A DNA stretch of 64,000 bases, taken from the NCBI RefSeq assembly GCF_002910915.1, contig NZ_NEUF01000080.1:1-64000 (forward strand), in the 5' to 3' direction. The notes under the pieces were generated by a model. It worked only from the letters and a program-made list of their open reading frames with translations. It made no database searches and was not told where the DNA came from. A program made the position numbers and the translations under genes. Positions within the stretch are counted from its first letter, which is position 1, and each line of letters begins with the position of its first letter. This stretch comes from Streptomyces sp. SM10 (lineage in GTDB: Bacteria; Actinomycetota; Actinomycetes; Streptomycetales; Streptomycetaceae). This document shows positions 42,122 through 50,522 of this stretch, piece by piece.

Positions 42122-43684
42122 ATCAACGCGTCCAGCAGTCCCCCTGCCGTAGAACTGCACGGCATCACCAAGCGCTTCCCCGGCGTCGTGGCCAACCACG
42201 ACATCGGCATCACCGTACGCAAGGGAACGGTCCACGCCCTCGTAGGTGAGAACGGCGCCGGAAAGTCCACCCTGATGAAGATCCTCTACGGCATGCAGAA
42301 GCCGGACGAGGGCACCATCGCCGTGGACGGCGAGCAGGTCTCGTTCGGCAACCCCGGTGAGGCCATCGCGCGCGGTATCGGCATGGTCCACCAGCACTTC
42401 ATGCTCGCCGACAACTTCACCGTCCTGGAGAACGTCGTCCTCGGCGGCGAGAAGCTGCACGGCATCGGATCCGCCGCACGCAAGAAGATCAAGGAGATCT
42501 CCGACGCCTACGGCCTGGGGGTCCGGCCCGACGCGCTCGTCGAGGACCTCGGGGTCGCCGACCGCCAGCGCGTGGAGATCCTCAAGGTCCTCTACCGCGG
42601 CGCCCGCATCCTGATCCTCGACGAGCCGACCGCCGTGCTCGTCCCGCAGGAGGTCGACGCGCTCTTCGCGAACCTCCGCGAGCTCAAGGCCGAGGGCCTC
42701 ACCGTCATCTTCATCTCCCACAAGCTCGGCGAGGTCCTCTCCGTCGCCGACGAGATCACGGTGATCCGGCGCGGTACGACGGTGGGCACCGCCGACCCCG
42801 CGAACACCACGACCAAGCAGCTCGCCGAGCTGATGGTCGGCAGCGAGCTCCCTTCGCCCGAGAACCGCGAATCGACGGTCACGGACGTGCCGATGCTGCG
42901 CGTCGACGGTCTCTCCCTCGGGGTGACGGACCCGGACGGCGTCGTGCGCGCGGTCCTGTCCGACCTCGACTTCACGATCCACAAGGGCGAGGTCCTCGGC
43001 ATCGCGGGCGTCGAGGGCAACGGCCAGACCGAGCTGATCGAGACGCTCGTCGGCATGCGGAGCCCCGACAGCGGCGTCATCACGCTGGACACCGACGACA
43101 TCTCGAACGCCCCCACGCGCAAGCGGCGCGAGGGCGGCATCGGCTACATCCCCGAGGACCGCCACCGGCACGGCGTCCTGCTGGACGCCCCGCTCTGGGA
43201 GAACCGCATCCTCGGCCACGTCACGGAGAAGCCCAACAGCAAGGGCTGGCTCCTGGACCCGAAGGCCGCGCGCGCCGACACCGAGCGGATCGTGCGCGAG
43301 TACGACGTCCGCACCCCGGGCATCGAGGTCACGGCCGCCTCCCTGTCCGGCGGCAACCAGCAGAAGCTGATCGTCGGTCGCGAGATGAGTCACAACCCCA
43401 AACTGCTGATCGCGGCCCATCCCACCCGCGGGGTGGACGTCGGCGCACAGGCGCAGATCTGGGACCAGATCCGCGAGGCGCGCCATGAAGGGCTCGCCGT
43501 CCTGCTCATCTCGGCGGACCTGGACGAGCTCATCGGGCTCTCCGACACCCTGCGCGTCATGTACCGAGGACAGCTGGTCGCGGACGCCGACCCCGCCACC
43601 ATCACACCCGAGGAACTGGGCTCGGCCATGACCGGTGCCGCCGCCGGTCACCTCGAAGCGGCACCGGAGGACGAGGCCCGATGA
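42122..43684 (+). CDS. Nucleoside ABC transporter ATP-binding protein (two ABC domains)
   Basis: The 520-residue product has two nucleotide-binding domains, as in RbsA/YufO-type importers. Domain 1 has Walker A GENGAGKSTLMK and Walker B ILILDEPTAVL, and its signature sequence is degenerate (VEDLGVADRQRVEI). Domain 2 has a variant P-loop (GVEGNGQTELIE), the signature LSGGNQQKL and LLIAAHPTRGVDVG. The start is unusual. No ATG, GTG or TTG lies near the domain start, but AAGGAG stands 8 nt before an ATC codon at 42122 (INASSSPPAVELHG). The nearest GTG (42086) has no ribosome-binding site. The stop overlaps the permease ATG. Confidence 0.9.
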   Translation: MNASSSPPAVELHGITKRFPGVVANHDIGITVRKGTVHALVGENGAGKSTLMKILYGMQKPDEGTIAVDGEQVSFGNPGEAIARGIGMVHQHFMLADNFTVLENVVLGGEKLHGIGSAARKKIKEISDAYGLGVRPDALVEDLGVADRQRVEILKVLYRGARILILDEPTAVLVPQEVDALFANLRELKAEGLTVIFISHKLGEVLSVADEITVIRRGTTVGTADPANTTTKQLAELMVGSELPSPENRESTVTDVPMLRVDGLSLGVTDPDGVVRAVLSDLDFTIHKGEVLGIAGVEGNGQTELIETLVGMRSPDSGVITLDTDDISNAPTRKRREGGIGYIPEDRHRHGVLLDAPLWENRILGHVTEKPNSKGWLLDPKAARADTERIVREYDVRTPGIEVTAASLSGGNQQKLIVGREMSHNPKLLIAAHPTRGVDVGAQAQIWDQIREARHEGLAVLLISADLDELIGLSDTLRVMYRGQLVADADPATITPEELGSAMTGAAAGHLEAAPEDEAR

Positions 43685-44799
43685 AGAAGTTCGACAAGGA
43701 CCGGCTGATCCTGGGCTTCGCCGGCCCGGTACTCGCCCTGGTCGTCGCGTTCGCGCTCAGCACCCTCGTGCTGCTCATCTCGAACCGCGACCCGTTCGAG
43801 CTGTACCGGCTGCTGTTCGAGCAGGTGTCGTACAGCGACGTACAGGTGCTGATCATCAACCAGGCCGGGGCGTACTACCTCGCCGCTCTCGCGGTCGCGG
43901 TCGGCTTCCGCATGAACCTCTTCAACATCGGCGTCGACGGGCAGTACCGCCTCGCGGCGATGGTCGCCGCCCTCGTCGGTGCCAGCGTCACCCTCCCCGG
44001 GCCGCTCCAGATCGCCCTGATCGTGGTCGTCGCCATGCTGGTCGGTGCCTTCTGGGCGGGCATCGCGGGCATCCTCAAGACCACGCGGGGAGTGAGCGAG
44101 GTCGTCGCGACGATCATGCTCAACTCCATCTCCACCTCGCTGATCGCCTGGCTGATCCTGCCGAAGAACTTCGGTGAGCAGGCGGCGGGCTCCAACAACC
44201 TGACCACGGGCGACATCCCCGAGGCCGGCTGGTTCCCGGGCCTGTCCCTGAGTCCCGAGGCCGGAGAGATCTACGGCTTCACCTTCGTCGCGGCCGGCTG
44301 CGGTCTCGTCTACTGGCTGGTCCTGAACCGCACCCGGTTCGGCTTCGACCTCCGTGCCACCGGCGCGAGCGAGAGTGCCGCCCAGGCCTCCGGTGTGGAC
44401 GCCAAGAAGATGATCCTGACCTCGATGCTGATCTCCGGCGCGATCGCCGGACTCGTCGGCATGCCGACGCTGCTGGGTGACACCCACACCTACAGCCTCG
44501 ACTTCCCCGTCGGCCTGGGCTTCACCGGCATCACCATCGCCCTGCTCGGCCGCAACCATCCGGTGGGCATCGCGCTCAGCGCGCTGCTGATCGCCTTCCT
44601 CGACAAGGCGTCCTCGCCGCTGGACCAGTTCGGCTTCGAGAAGGAGATCGCCACGATCATGCAGGGCCTGATCGTGATCTCCGTCGTCGTCAGCTACGAG
44701 CTCGTCCGGCGCTACGGGACCCGTCGCCAGCAGCAGAAGGTCGGCGAGGAACTCGCCGCCGGCCACGCCCTCACCACCGAGAAGGAGGCGGCCCTGTGA
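43681..44799 (+). CDS. Nucleoside ABC transporter permease 1
   Basis: This 372-residue membrane protein of the BPD_transp_2 (LivH/RbsC) family has about nine helices. It contains the conserved coupling-region VGFRMNLFNIGVDGQYRLAA, the loop VSEVVATIMLNSIST, and GLVGMPTLLGD followed by GFTGITIALLGRNHPVG. It forms a heteromeric channel with the next gene's product. ATGA overlap with the ATPase stop upstream and GTGA overlap downstream show tight coupling. Confidence 0.93.
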   Translation: MKKFDKDRLILGFAGPVLALVVAFALSTLVLLISNRDPFELYRLLFEQVSYSDVQVLIINQAGAYYLAALAVAVGFRMNLFNIGVDGQYRLAAMVAALVGASVTLPGPLQIALIVVVAMLVGAFWAGIAGILKTTRGVSEVVATIMLNSISTSLIAWLILPKNFGEQAAGSNNLTTGDIPEAGWFPGLSLSPEAGEIYGFTFVAAGCGLVYWLVLNRTRFGFDLRATGASESAAQASGVDAKKMILTSMLISGAIAGLVGMPTLLGDTHTYSLDFPVGLGFTGITIALLGRNHPVGIALSALLIAFLDKASSPLDQFGFEKEIATIMQGLIVISVVVSYELVRRYGTRRQQQKVGEELAAGHALTTEKEAAL

Positions 44800-46058
44800 G
44801 CACCGAAGTCCGCGCCGCACGCGTCGCCGCCCCGAAGGGCGGCGGCCGACGCAAGCTCTCCCTGCCCGTCGTCCTCCTGATCATCGCCGGCGCCCTGGCG
44901 CTCGTCTCCCTCGTGCGCATCATCAGCGGTGCCAACGACGTGACCTCGGTCGGACAGGTGAGGGGCGCCCTCGAACTCGCGGTCCCCATCGGCCTGGCCG
45001 GTCTCGGCGGTCTCTGGGCCGAGCGGGCCGGCGTCGTCAACATCGGCCTCGAAGGCATGATGATCCTCGGCACCTGGTTCGGCGCCTGGGCCGGCTTCCA
45101 GTGGGGCCCCTGGATGGGCGTCCTCTTCGGCATCATCGGCGGCTGCCTCGGCGGTCTGCTGCACGCGGTCATCACCGTCACCTTCGGCGTCAACCACATC
45201 GTCTCCGGTGTGGCGATCAACATCCTCGCCGTCGGCGTCACCCGCTACCTGTCCAACTTCACCTTCGCCGAGGAGCCCGGCGGCTCGTCCAAGCAGTCGC
45301 CCCGGCTCGAGGGGATCGACAAGATCACCGTTCCCGGGCTGTCGGACTGGATGTACGACCTGCAACAACACCACTGGTTCTTCGTCTCCGACCTCGCCGG
45401 AATCATCGGCGGCCTGGTCACCCGGTTGTCGCTGCTGACCGTCGTCGCCCTGCTGCTCGTCCCGGTCACCTGGTGGGTCCTGTGGCGCACCTCGTTCGGT
45501 CTGCGGCTCCGCTCCTGCGGTGAGAGCCCGGTGGCGGCCGAGACGCTCGGTGTGAACGTCTACAAGTACAAGTACATCGCCGTGACGATCTCGGGCGGGC
45601 TGGCCGGACTGGGCGGCGCGTTCCTCTCGCTCGTCGCGACCAGCATCTACCAGGAGGGTCAGACCGGAGGGCGCGGTTACATCGGGCTCGCCGCCATGAT
45701 CTTCGGTAACTGGATGCCGGGCGGCATGGCCCTGGGCGCCGGGCTCTTCGGCTTCACCGACAGCCTCAAGCTGCGCGGCGGCGCTGACAACGTCCACGCG
45801 ATGCTGCTGCTCCTGGCGATCCTGCTGGTGATCGTCGTGTTCTGGCAGCTCTACCGGAAGAAGTACGTCGCCGCGCTGATCTCGGCGGTCATCTCGGGTC
45901 TGCTGTTCACCTGGTACTTCCTGACGGACCAGGTCCCCAGCCAGTTCGTCGACGCCGCGCCGTACGTCACGACGCTGCTGGTGCTCGCCCTCTCCGCGCA
46001 GCGGCTGCGCATGCCGAAGGCGGACGGTGTGCCGTACCGCAAGGGTGAGGGCAAGTGA
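44796..46058 (+). CDS. Nucleoside ABC transporter permease 2
   Basis: The 420-residue second permease of the Bmp-type importer has a short basic N-terminus, then about nine or ten helices. GLGGLWAERAGVVNIGLEGMMILGTWFGAW is the diagnostic segment of nucleoside/sugar permeases, and GRGYIGLAAMIFGNWMPGGMALGAGLFGF is near the C-terminus. The GTG start overlaps the preceding stop, and its own stop overlaps the cdd start, so uptake and deamination are translated together. Confidence 0.93.
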   Translation: MSTEVRAARVAAPKGGGRRKLSLPVVLLIIAGALALVSLVRIISGANDVTSVGQVRGALELAVPIGLAGLGGLWAERAGVVNIGLEGMMILGTWFGAWAGFQWGPWMGVLFGIIGGCLGGLLHAVITVTFGVNHIVSGVAINILAVGVTRYLSNFTFAEEPGGSSKQSPRLEGIDKITVPGLSDWMYDLQQHHWFFVSDLAGIIGGLVTRLSLLTVVALLLVPVTWWVLWRTSFGLRLRSCGESPVAAETLGVNVYKYKYIAVTISGGLAGLGGAFLSLVATSIYQEGQTGGRGYIGLAAMIFGNWMPGGMALGAGLFGFTDSLKLRGGADNVHAMLLLLAILLVIVVFWQLYRKKYVAALISAVISGLLFTWYFLTDQVPSQFVDAAPYVTTLLVLALSAQRLRMPKADGVPYRKGEGK

Positions 46059-46450
46059 CGGCGCCCTCGGTCGACTGGGAGGTGCTGCGCGAGGCGGCCC
46101 GGGACGCCATGTCCCGGGCGTACGCCCCGTATTCGGGATACCCGGTAGGGGTGGCGGCCCTCGTCGACGACGGGCGCATGATCACCGGGTGCAACGTCGA
46201 GAACGCCTCGTACGGCATCAGTCTCTGCGCCGAGTGCGGGCTGGTGTCGCAGCTCGCCGTCACGGGCGGCGGCCGGCTGACCCACTTCACCTGCGTCGAC
46301 GGCACGGGCTCGGTGCTCGTGCCGTGCGGCCGGTGCCGTCAGCTGCTGTACGAGTTCGGCGGGCCCGAGCTGGTGCTCGAGACGCCGGACGGCCTCCGCA
46401 CGCTCGACGCGATGCTGCCGCAGTCGTTCGGGCCGCAGCACCTGGGGTGA
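46055..46450 (+). CDS. cdd: Cytidine deaminase
   Basis: Cdd converts cytidine and deoxycytidine to uridine and deoxyuridine during pyrimidine salvage. The 131-residue product has the short tetrameric-type layout: AYAPYSGYPVGVAALVDDG, then CNVENASYGISLCAECGLV with the zinc Cys and catalytic Glu, and LVPCGRCRQLLYEFG with the two other zinc cysteines. The start is GTG (GTGA overlap with the permease stop). Being the last gene of the importer operon, it acts directly on imported nucleosides. Confidence 0.95.
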   Translation: MTAPSVDWEVLREAARDAMSRAYAPYSGYPVGVAALVDDGRMITGCNVENASYGISLCAECGLVSQLAVTGGGRLTHFTCVDGTGSVLVPCGRCRQLLYEFGGPELVLETPDGLRTLDAMLPQSFGPQHLG

Positions 46451-46522
46451 TCCCCCGGCCGCCGTGCCGCTCTCCGGGCGGGCCCGACCGGGCCGCCCGG
46501 ACGGCGCGGCGGAACGTTTCCT

Positions 46523-46538
46523 CTCTATGCGCGTAGAG
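46523..46538. promoter_or_regulatory. Putative nucleoside-regulon operator, deoA promoter
   Basis: CTCTATGCGCGTAGAG is a 16-bp near-perfect palindrome and the most symmetrical of the four related sites. It overlaps a -10-like TAGAGT at 46534-46539, so binding would block transcription of deoA. Confidence 0.68.
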
Positions 46539-46587
46539 TCAACAGGACTCTCTCGCCCACCCATCCGGCCGGAAGGACTTCCCTCCC

Positions 46588-47865
46588 ATGGACGCCATCT
46601 CCGTCATCCGTACCAAGCGGGACAGGGGCGAGCTCAGCCCCGAGCAGATCGACTGGGTCATCGACGCGTACACCCGCGGCGACGTCGCGGACGAGCAGAT
46701 GTCCGCACTGGCCATGGCGATCCTGCTGAATGGCATGAACCGTGCCGAGATCGCCCGCTGGACCGCCGCGATGATCGCCTCCGGCGAGCGGATGGACTTC
46801 GGTGCGCTCTCCCGCCCCACCACCGACAAGCACTCCACGGGCGGTGTCGGCGACAAGATCACCCTGCCGCTCGCCCCGCTGGTCGCCGCCTGCGGCGCCG
46901 CCGTGCCGCAGCTCAGCGGCCGGGGCCTCGGCCACACCGGCGGCACCCTCGACAAGCTGGAGTCCATCCCCGGCTGGCGGGCCCACCTCTCCAACGCCGA
47001 GATGCTCGACGTCCTGGACACCACCGGCGCCGTGATCTGCGCCGCCGGCGACGGGCTCGCCCCCGCCGACAAGAAGCTGTACGCCCTGCGCGACGTCACC
47101 GGCACCGTCGAGGCAATCCCGCTGATCGCCAGCTCGATCATGTCGAAGAAGATCGCCGAAGGCACCGGGGCGCTCGTCCTGGACGTCAAGGTCGGCTCCG
47201 GCGCCTTCATGAAGACGATCGAGGACGCCCGCGAACTGGCCTCCACCATGGTGGCGCTGGGCACCGACAGTGGCGTACGCACCGTGGCGCTGCTCACCGA
47301 CATGGCGACCCCGCTCGGCCTGACCGCGGGCAACGCCCTGGAGGTCCGTGAGTCCGTCGAGGTCCTCGCCGGCGGCGGCCCGAAGGACGTCATCGACCTG
47401 ACCCTGGCCCTCGCCCGGGAGATGCTCGACGCCGCCGGGCTCAAGGACGCCGACCCGGAGAAGGCCCTGGCCGACGGCTCCGCCATGGACGTCTGGCGCC
47501 GCATGATCTCCGCCCAGGGCGGCGACCCGGACGCCGAACTCCCCGTCAGCCGTGAGCAGCACGTGATCAGCGCCCCGTCATCGGGCGTGCTGACCCGGCT
47601 CGACGCGTACGACGTCGGCGTCGCCGCCTGGCGCCTCGGCGCGGGCCGCGCCCGCAAGGAGGACCCGGTGCAGGCGGGCGCCGGCATCGAGCTGCACGCC
47701 AAGCCCGGCGACACGGTGACCGAGGGCCAGCCGCTGCTGACCCTGCACACGGACACCCCGGAGAAGTTCGAGTACGCGCTCAAGGCGCTCCCCGGCTCCT
47801 ACGACATCGCTCCGTCCGGAACCCCCTTCACCGCCACGCCGGTGGTGCGGGAGCGTATCGCCTGA
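46588..47865 (+). CDS. deoA: Thymidine phosphorylase
   Basis: DeoA splits thymidine (and deoxyuridine from the Cdd reaction) with phosphate into base and deoxyribose-1-phosphate. The 425-residue protein shows the helical opening VIRTKRDRGELSPEQIDWVIDAYTRGDVADEQMSALAMAI, the phosphate-binding loop DKHSTGGVGDKITLPLAPLVA, and SGRGLGHTGGTLDKLESIPG. TSIMSKK-type (ASSIMSKKIAEG) and VKVGSGAFMK elements are also present. The C-terminal domain binds pyrimidine (MDVWRRMISAQGGD). GGAAGGACT precedes the ATG. It is followed by a terminator. Confidence 0.95.
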   Translation: MDAISVIRTKRDRGELSPEQIDWVIDAYTRGDVADEQMSALAMAILLNGMNRAEIARWTAAMIASGERMDFGALSRPTTDKHSTGGVGDKITLPLAPLVAACGAAVPQLSGRGLGHTGGTLDKLESIPGWRAHLSNAEMLDVLDTTGAVICAAGDGLAPADKKLYALRDVTGTVEAIPLIASSIMSKKIAEGTGALVLDVKVGSGAFMKTIEDARELASTMVALGTDSGVRTVALLTDMATPLGLTAGNALEVRESVEVLAGGGPKDVIDLTLALAREMLDAAGLKDADPEKALADGSAMDVWRRMISAQGGDPDAELPVSREQHVISAPSSGVLTRLDAYDVGVAAWRLGAGRARKEDPVQAGAGIELHAKPGDTVTEGQPLLTLHTDTPEKFEYALKALPGSYDIAPSGTPFTATPVVRERIA

Positions 47866-47887
47866 CCTGCGGTCTTCCCTTTCGGGT

Positions 47888-47921
47888 GAACGGGGCCGGT
47901 GGACCACCACCGGTCCCGTTC
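47888..47921 (+). terminator. Terminator after deoA
   Basis: GAACGGG-CCGGTGG pairs with CCACCGG-CCCGTTC; each arm has one extra unpaired base. The hairpin lies 22 bp past the deoA stop. Confidence 0.75.
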
Positions 47922-47997
47922 GGCATGCCGGACCCGGTGACGCACCGATAGGAGGAGATCGCCATGAGCGCACTCACTGTCGGTCCCGGGCCGGGCG

Positions 47998-48339
47998 ATG
48001 AGTTTCGGGCATCCCGCCGGTCTCCCTGGTGTGGATGCCATGACTCCGAACGCCCTCGTCCTCACCGGCCGTGTCACCCGCGCCGATGTGCCGGGGCTCT
48101 GCGCCGAGCTGGAGGCGCTGCTCGCCCATACCCCCGGAGCCGCCGTGGACTGCGACGTGGGCGGCGTCGTACGCCCCGACCTGGCGCTCGTCGAGGCGAT
48201 AGCGAGGCTGGGACTCGTCGCCCGCAGGGCCGGAGACGTCGAGCTGCGCCTGCGCAACGTCCCGCCCGAACTCGGGGCGCTGCTCGATCTGGTGGGGCTG
48301 ACCGATGTGGTGGGTAACGTCCGGTCGGCCCCGGAGTGA
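47998..48339 (+). CDS. STAS-domain-like small protein
   Basis: The 113-residue product ends in an about 95-residue region resembling a STAS fold (anti-sigma-factor antagonist type): ALVLTGRVTRADVPGLCAELEALL, then VDCDVGGVVRPDLALVEAIARLGLVARRAG and ELGALLDLVGLTDVV. The usual phosphorylated Ser/Thr position reads RPDLAL, so classic partner-switch phosphorylation is doubtful. The start is uncertain. ATGs at 47998 and 48040 both lack a good ribosome-binding site, whereas a strong GGAGGAG precedes an ATG at 47964 in a different frame. Confidence 0.65.
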   Translation: MSFGHPAGLPGVDAMTPNALVLTGRVTRADVPGLCAELEALLAHTPGAAVDCDVGGVVRPDLALVEAIARLGLVARRAGDVELRLRNVPPELGALLDLVGLTDVVGNVRSAPE

Positions 48340-48346
48340 TCGACGG

Positions 48347-48643
48347 TCAGCCGAACACCGCGTAGTCGCAGAGGACCTGCACCGCGTATTCGTCCCTGTA
48401 CGCGTTCGGCACCTCCGCGAGCGGCGACGGATCGGCGCTCGACGGACGGGACGGTGCCGGTGTCGCGCACGGTCCCTCCGGCTGCGGCCCCGGTTCGCGG
48501 GTGCCGCCCGGCGTGCTGGAGGCGGGTGAGGGGCTCGGGCCCGGGCCGTCCGTCGCGGACGGTTCGCCCAGCCAGGGCGTCGCCGCCCAGCCGCCCACCG
48601 TCAGGAGTGCCCAGACGATCACCACAGGACGTCCCACCCTCAC
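48347..48643 (-). CDS. Small membrane-anchored protein coupled to an ECF sigma gene
   Basis: The 98-residue product begins with one hydrophobic helix (VVIVWALLTVGGWAATPWL), then a Pro/Ser/Gly-rich extracytoplasmic stretch with one cysteine, and ends AYRDEYAVQVLCDYAVFG. Its GTG overlaps the stop of the sigma-factor gene (GTGA), so translation is coupled. It might be a small partner of that sigma factor, but it is too short for a typical anti-sigma domain. The function is unknown. Confidence 0.6.
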   Translation of the reverse strand: MRVGRPVVIVWALLTVGGWAATPWLGEPSATDGPGPSPSPASSTPGGTREPGPQPEGPCATPAPSRPSSADPSPLAEVPNAYRDEYAVQVLCDYAVFG

Positions 48644-49626
48644 GCGGCGTCGTCCAGATGGTCCGGCAGCCCGAACAGCGGGAACCAGCGCGGGGTGTCC
48701 AGGAAGCAGTGCATCCCGGTGATGGCACCGTCCGAGATGTCGATGACCTGGAGCGCCCACGGCACGAAGCCCGGCCCGTCCGGGTTCGGCTTGTAGTGCG
48801 CGAAGGCCGGAGTGCCGTTGGCCTCGGTCGCCACCAGCCGGGAGCCGGCGCAGCTCGCGCCGATGGAGAGCATGAAGCCCGTGATGTCGCCGTGCCCCTG
48901 GAGCCAGAGGTCGAACGGCGGCATGGTCATCACCGCGTCCTCGTGGAGCAGCGCCGTCAGCGCCGCCATGTCGTATCCCTCGAACGCCGCCACATAGCGG
49001 TCCAGCAGCTTGCGCTGCTCGTCGTCCAGCGGGTTCGCGGTGTCCGACGCGGTGCTCTCCGTGTCGGAGAGGGTCGCCCGGGCCCGCTGAAGGGCGCTGT
49101 TGACGGAGGCGACCGAGGTGTCGAGCAGCTCGGCGACCTCGCTCGCCTTCCACGCCAGGACCTCGCGCAGGATCAGCACCGCGCGCTGCTTGGGCGGCAG
49201 GTGCTGGAGCGCGGCGACGAACGCCAGACGCACCGACTCCTTCGCCACCGCCGCCTCCGCCGGGTCGGCCACCGACGGCAGGATCCGGCCGTCCGGCATC
49301 GGCTCCAGCCAGGTGTTCTCCGGAAGGGGGTTCAGCGCGGCCTGGGCCAGCGGGGTCGGACCGCTCAGGTCCACCGGCCTGGCCCGCTTGTTGCCCGCGT
49401 TGAGCATGTCCAGGCAGACGTTGGTCGCGATCCGGTACAGCCAGGAGCGCAGTGAGGAACGGCCCTCGAACTTGTCGAAGCTGCGCCAGGCGCGCACCAG
49501 CGTGTCCTGGACCGCGTCCTCCGCCTCGAAGGACGAGCCGAGCATCCGGTAGCAGTAACCGGTCAGCTCGACCCGGTGTCCCTCCAGACGGCCGTCGATG
49601 TCCGCCGCCGCTGTCAGATCACTCAT
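48640..49626 (-). CDS. ECF sigma factor with SnoaL-like C-terminal domain (SigJ/SigX5 type)
   Basis: This 328-residue sigma factor is longer than common ECFs. Region 2 is YCYRMLGSSFEAEDAVQDTLVRAWRSFDKFEGRSSLRSWLYRIATNVCLDML, and region 4 is ALQHLPPKQRAVLILREVLAWKASEVAELLDTSVASVNSALQRARATL. The last 120 residues form a SnoaL/NTF2-like domain (DRYVAAFEGYDMAALTALLHEDAVMTMPPFDLWLQGHGDI), which in this subgroup replaces a separate anti-sigma factor. ATG at 49626 with GGGGTGGAG upstream is preferred to an earlier start. The downstream small membrane gene is translationally coupled. Confidence 0.93.
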   Translation of the reverse strand: MSDLTAAADIDGRLEGHRVELTGYCYRMLGSSFEAEDAVQDTLVRAWRSFDKFEGRSSLRSWLYRIATNVCLDMLNAGNKRARPVDLSGPTPLAQAALNPLPENTWLEPMPDGRILPSVADPAEAAVAKESVRLAFVAALQHLPPKQRAVLILREVLAWKASEVAELLDTSVASVNSALQRARATLSDTESTASDTANPLDDEQRKLLDRYVAAFEGYDMAALTALLHEDAVMTMPPFDLWLQGHGDITGFMLSIGASCAGSRLVATEANGTPAFAHYKPNPDGPGFVPWALQVIDISDGAITGMHCFLDTPRWFPLFGLPDHLDDAA

Positions 49627-49716
49627 CGCTCCACCCCTGTTGCGCTGTGACACCGCTCAGTGTGGAAGCTACCGCAGGGCACTGACAACAGGGGCGGGAA
49701 GAGTGGAAACCGCAGC

Positions 49717-50433
49717 TCAGGTGCCGGGCTTGCGTCCGTAGACGTAGACGTCGTCGCCGTTCTTCAGCAGGTTCCAGTACGACTTCGCGTCCGAGGGGCG
49801 CATGTTGACGCAGCCCGCCGATCCCGGGTTGTTGTACATGGACTTGGTGACCGAGTGGAACGCCTGCCCGCCGTCGAAGAACTGGGCGTACGGCATGGAC
49901 ACGTCGTAGAGCGTCGACCAGTGGTCGATGTTGCGCCAGTAGATCTTGCTGGACCCGGTCCGTGTCTCGTCACCGTTGCGGCCGGTGCGTACCGGCACCG
50001 GGCCGAACTTCAGCCTGGACCCGTCCTGGATCCAGCTCAGCTGCCTGGTCAGGTCCACGCACGCGATGCGCCCCTTGTTCGTGGGGCACTTCTTCGCGGC
50101 GTCGGGGTTCTTGCCCGCCGCCTTCTGCGCGGTGATGGTCTTCATCGTCCGCCAGGTGACCGGTCCCGCGTACCCGATGGACGGGGTGATGCCCTTCGAC
50201 ACCTGGAACGAACGGATCGCCGAGCAGTCCGCCGCGGACTGCTTCCCGTCGGACGTCCGGCCCAGCCACTTCTCGACCTGCTTCTGGTACGGGCCCTTCG
50301 ACGCCGTGCAGGACGCCGCCTGGGCGGATGTCCCCGTGCCCAGGACCAGGGCCGGTGCGGCCACCAGTCCGGCGACGGACAGGACGGCCCCACGCCGTAC
50401 CCGTACGCCGCGTATGTTCCCCATGATCGTCAT
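49717..50433 (-). CDS. Secreted L,D-transpeptidase
   Basis: The 238-residue exported enzyme has a signal peptide with basic N-region and AQA-type cleavage site (residues about 1-40). A short PG-binding-like segment with cysteines follows (SCTASKGPYQKQVEKWLG, ADCSAIRSFQVSKGITP). The YkuD domain ends with the catalytic FHSVTKSMYNNPGSAGCVNMRPSDAKSYW. It forms 3-3 peptidoglycan cross-links outside the membrane. GGGGAG lies 9 nt before the ATG. Unlike the copy at 14.6 kb it has no lipobox. Confidence 0.93.
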   Translation of the reverse strand: MTIMGNIRGVRVRRGAVLSVAGLVAAPALVLGTGTSAQAASCTASKGPYQKQVEKWLGRTSDGKQSAADCSAIRSFQVSKGITPSIGYAGPVTWRTMKTITAQKAAGKNPDAAKKCPTNKGRIACVDLTRQLSWIQDGSRLKFGPVPVRTGRNGDETRTGSSKIYWRNIDHWSTLYDVSMPYAQFFDGGQAFHSVTKSMYNNPGSAGCVNMRPSDAKSYWNLLKNGDDVYVYGRKPGT

Positions 50434-50522
50434 GTACGCCTGCTCCCCTTCGCGTTCGTCCGCGGACGGTGTCTCCGCTTGTTGGACGCGCGTCGGGGAG
50501 CGGCGGTTGTGCCGGGAAGGTC

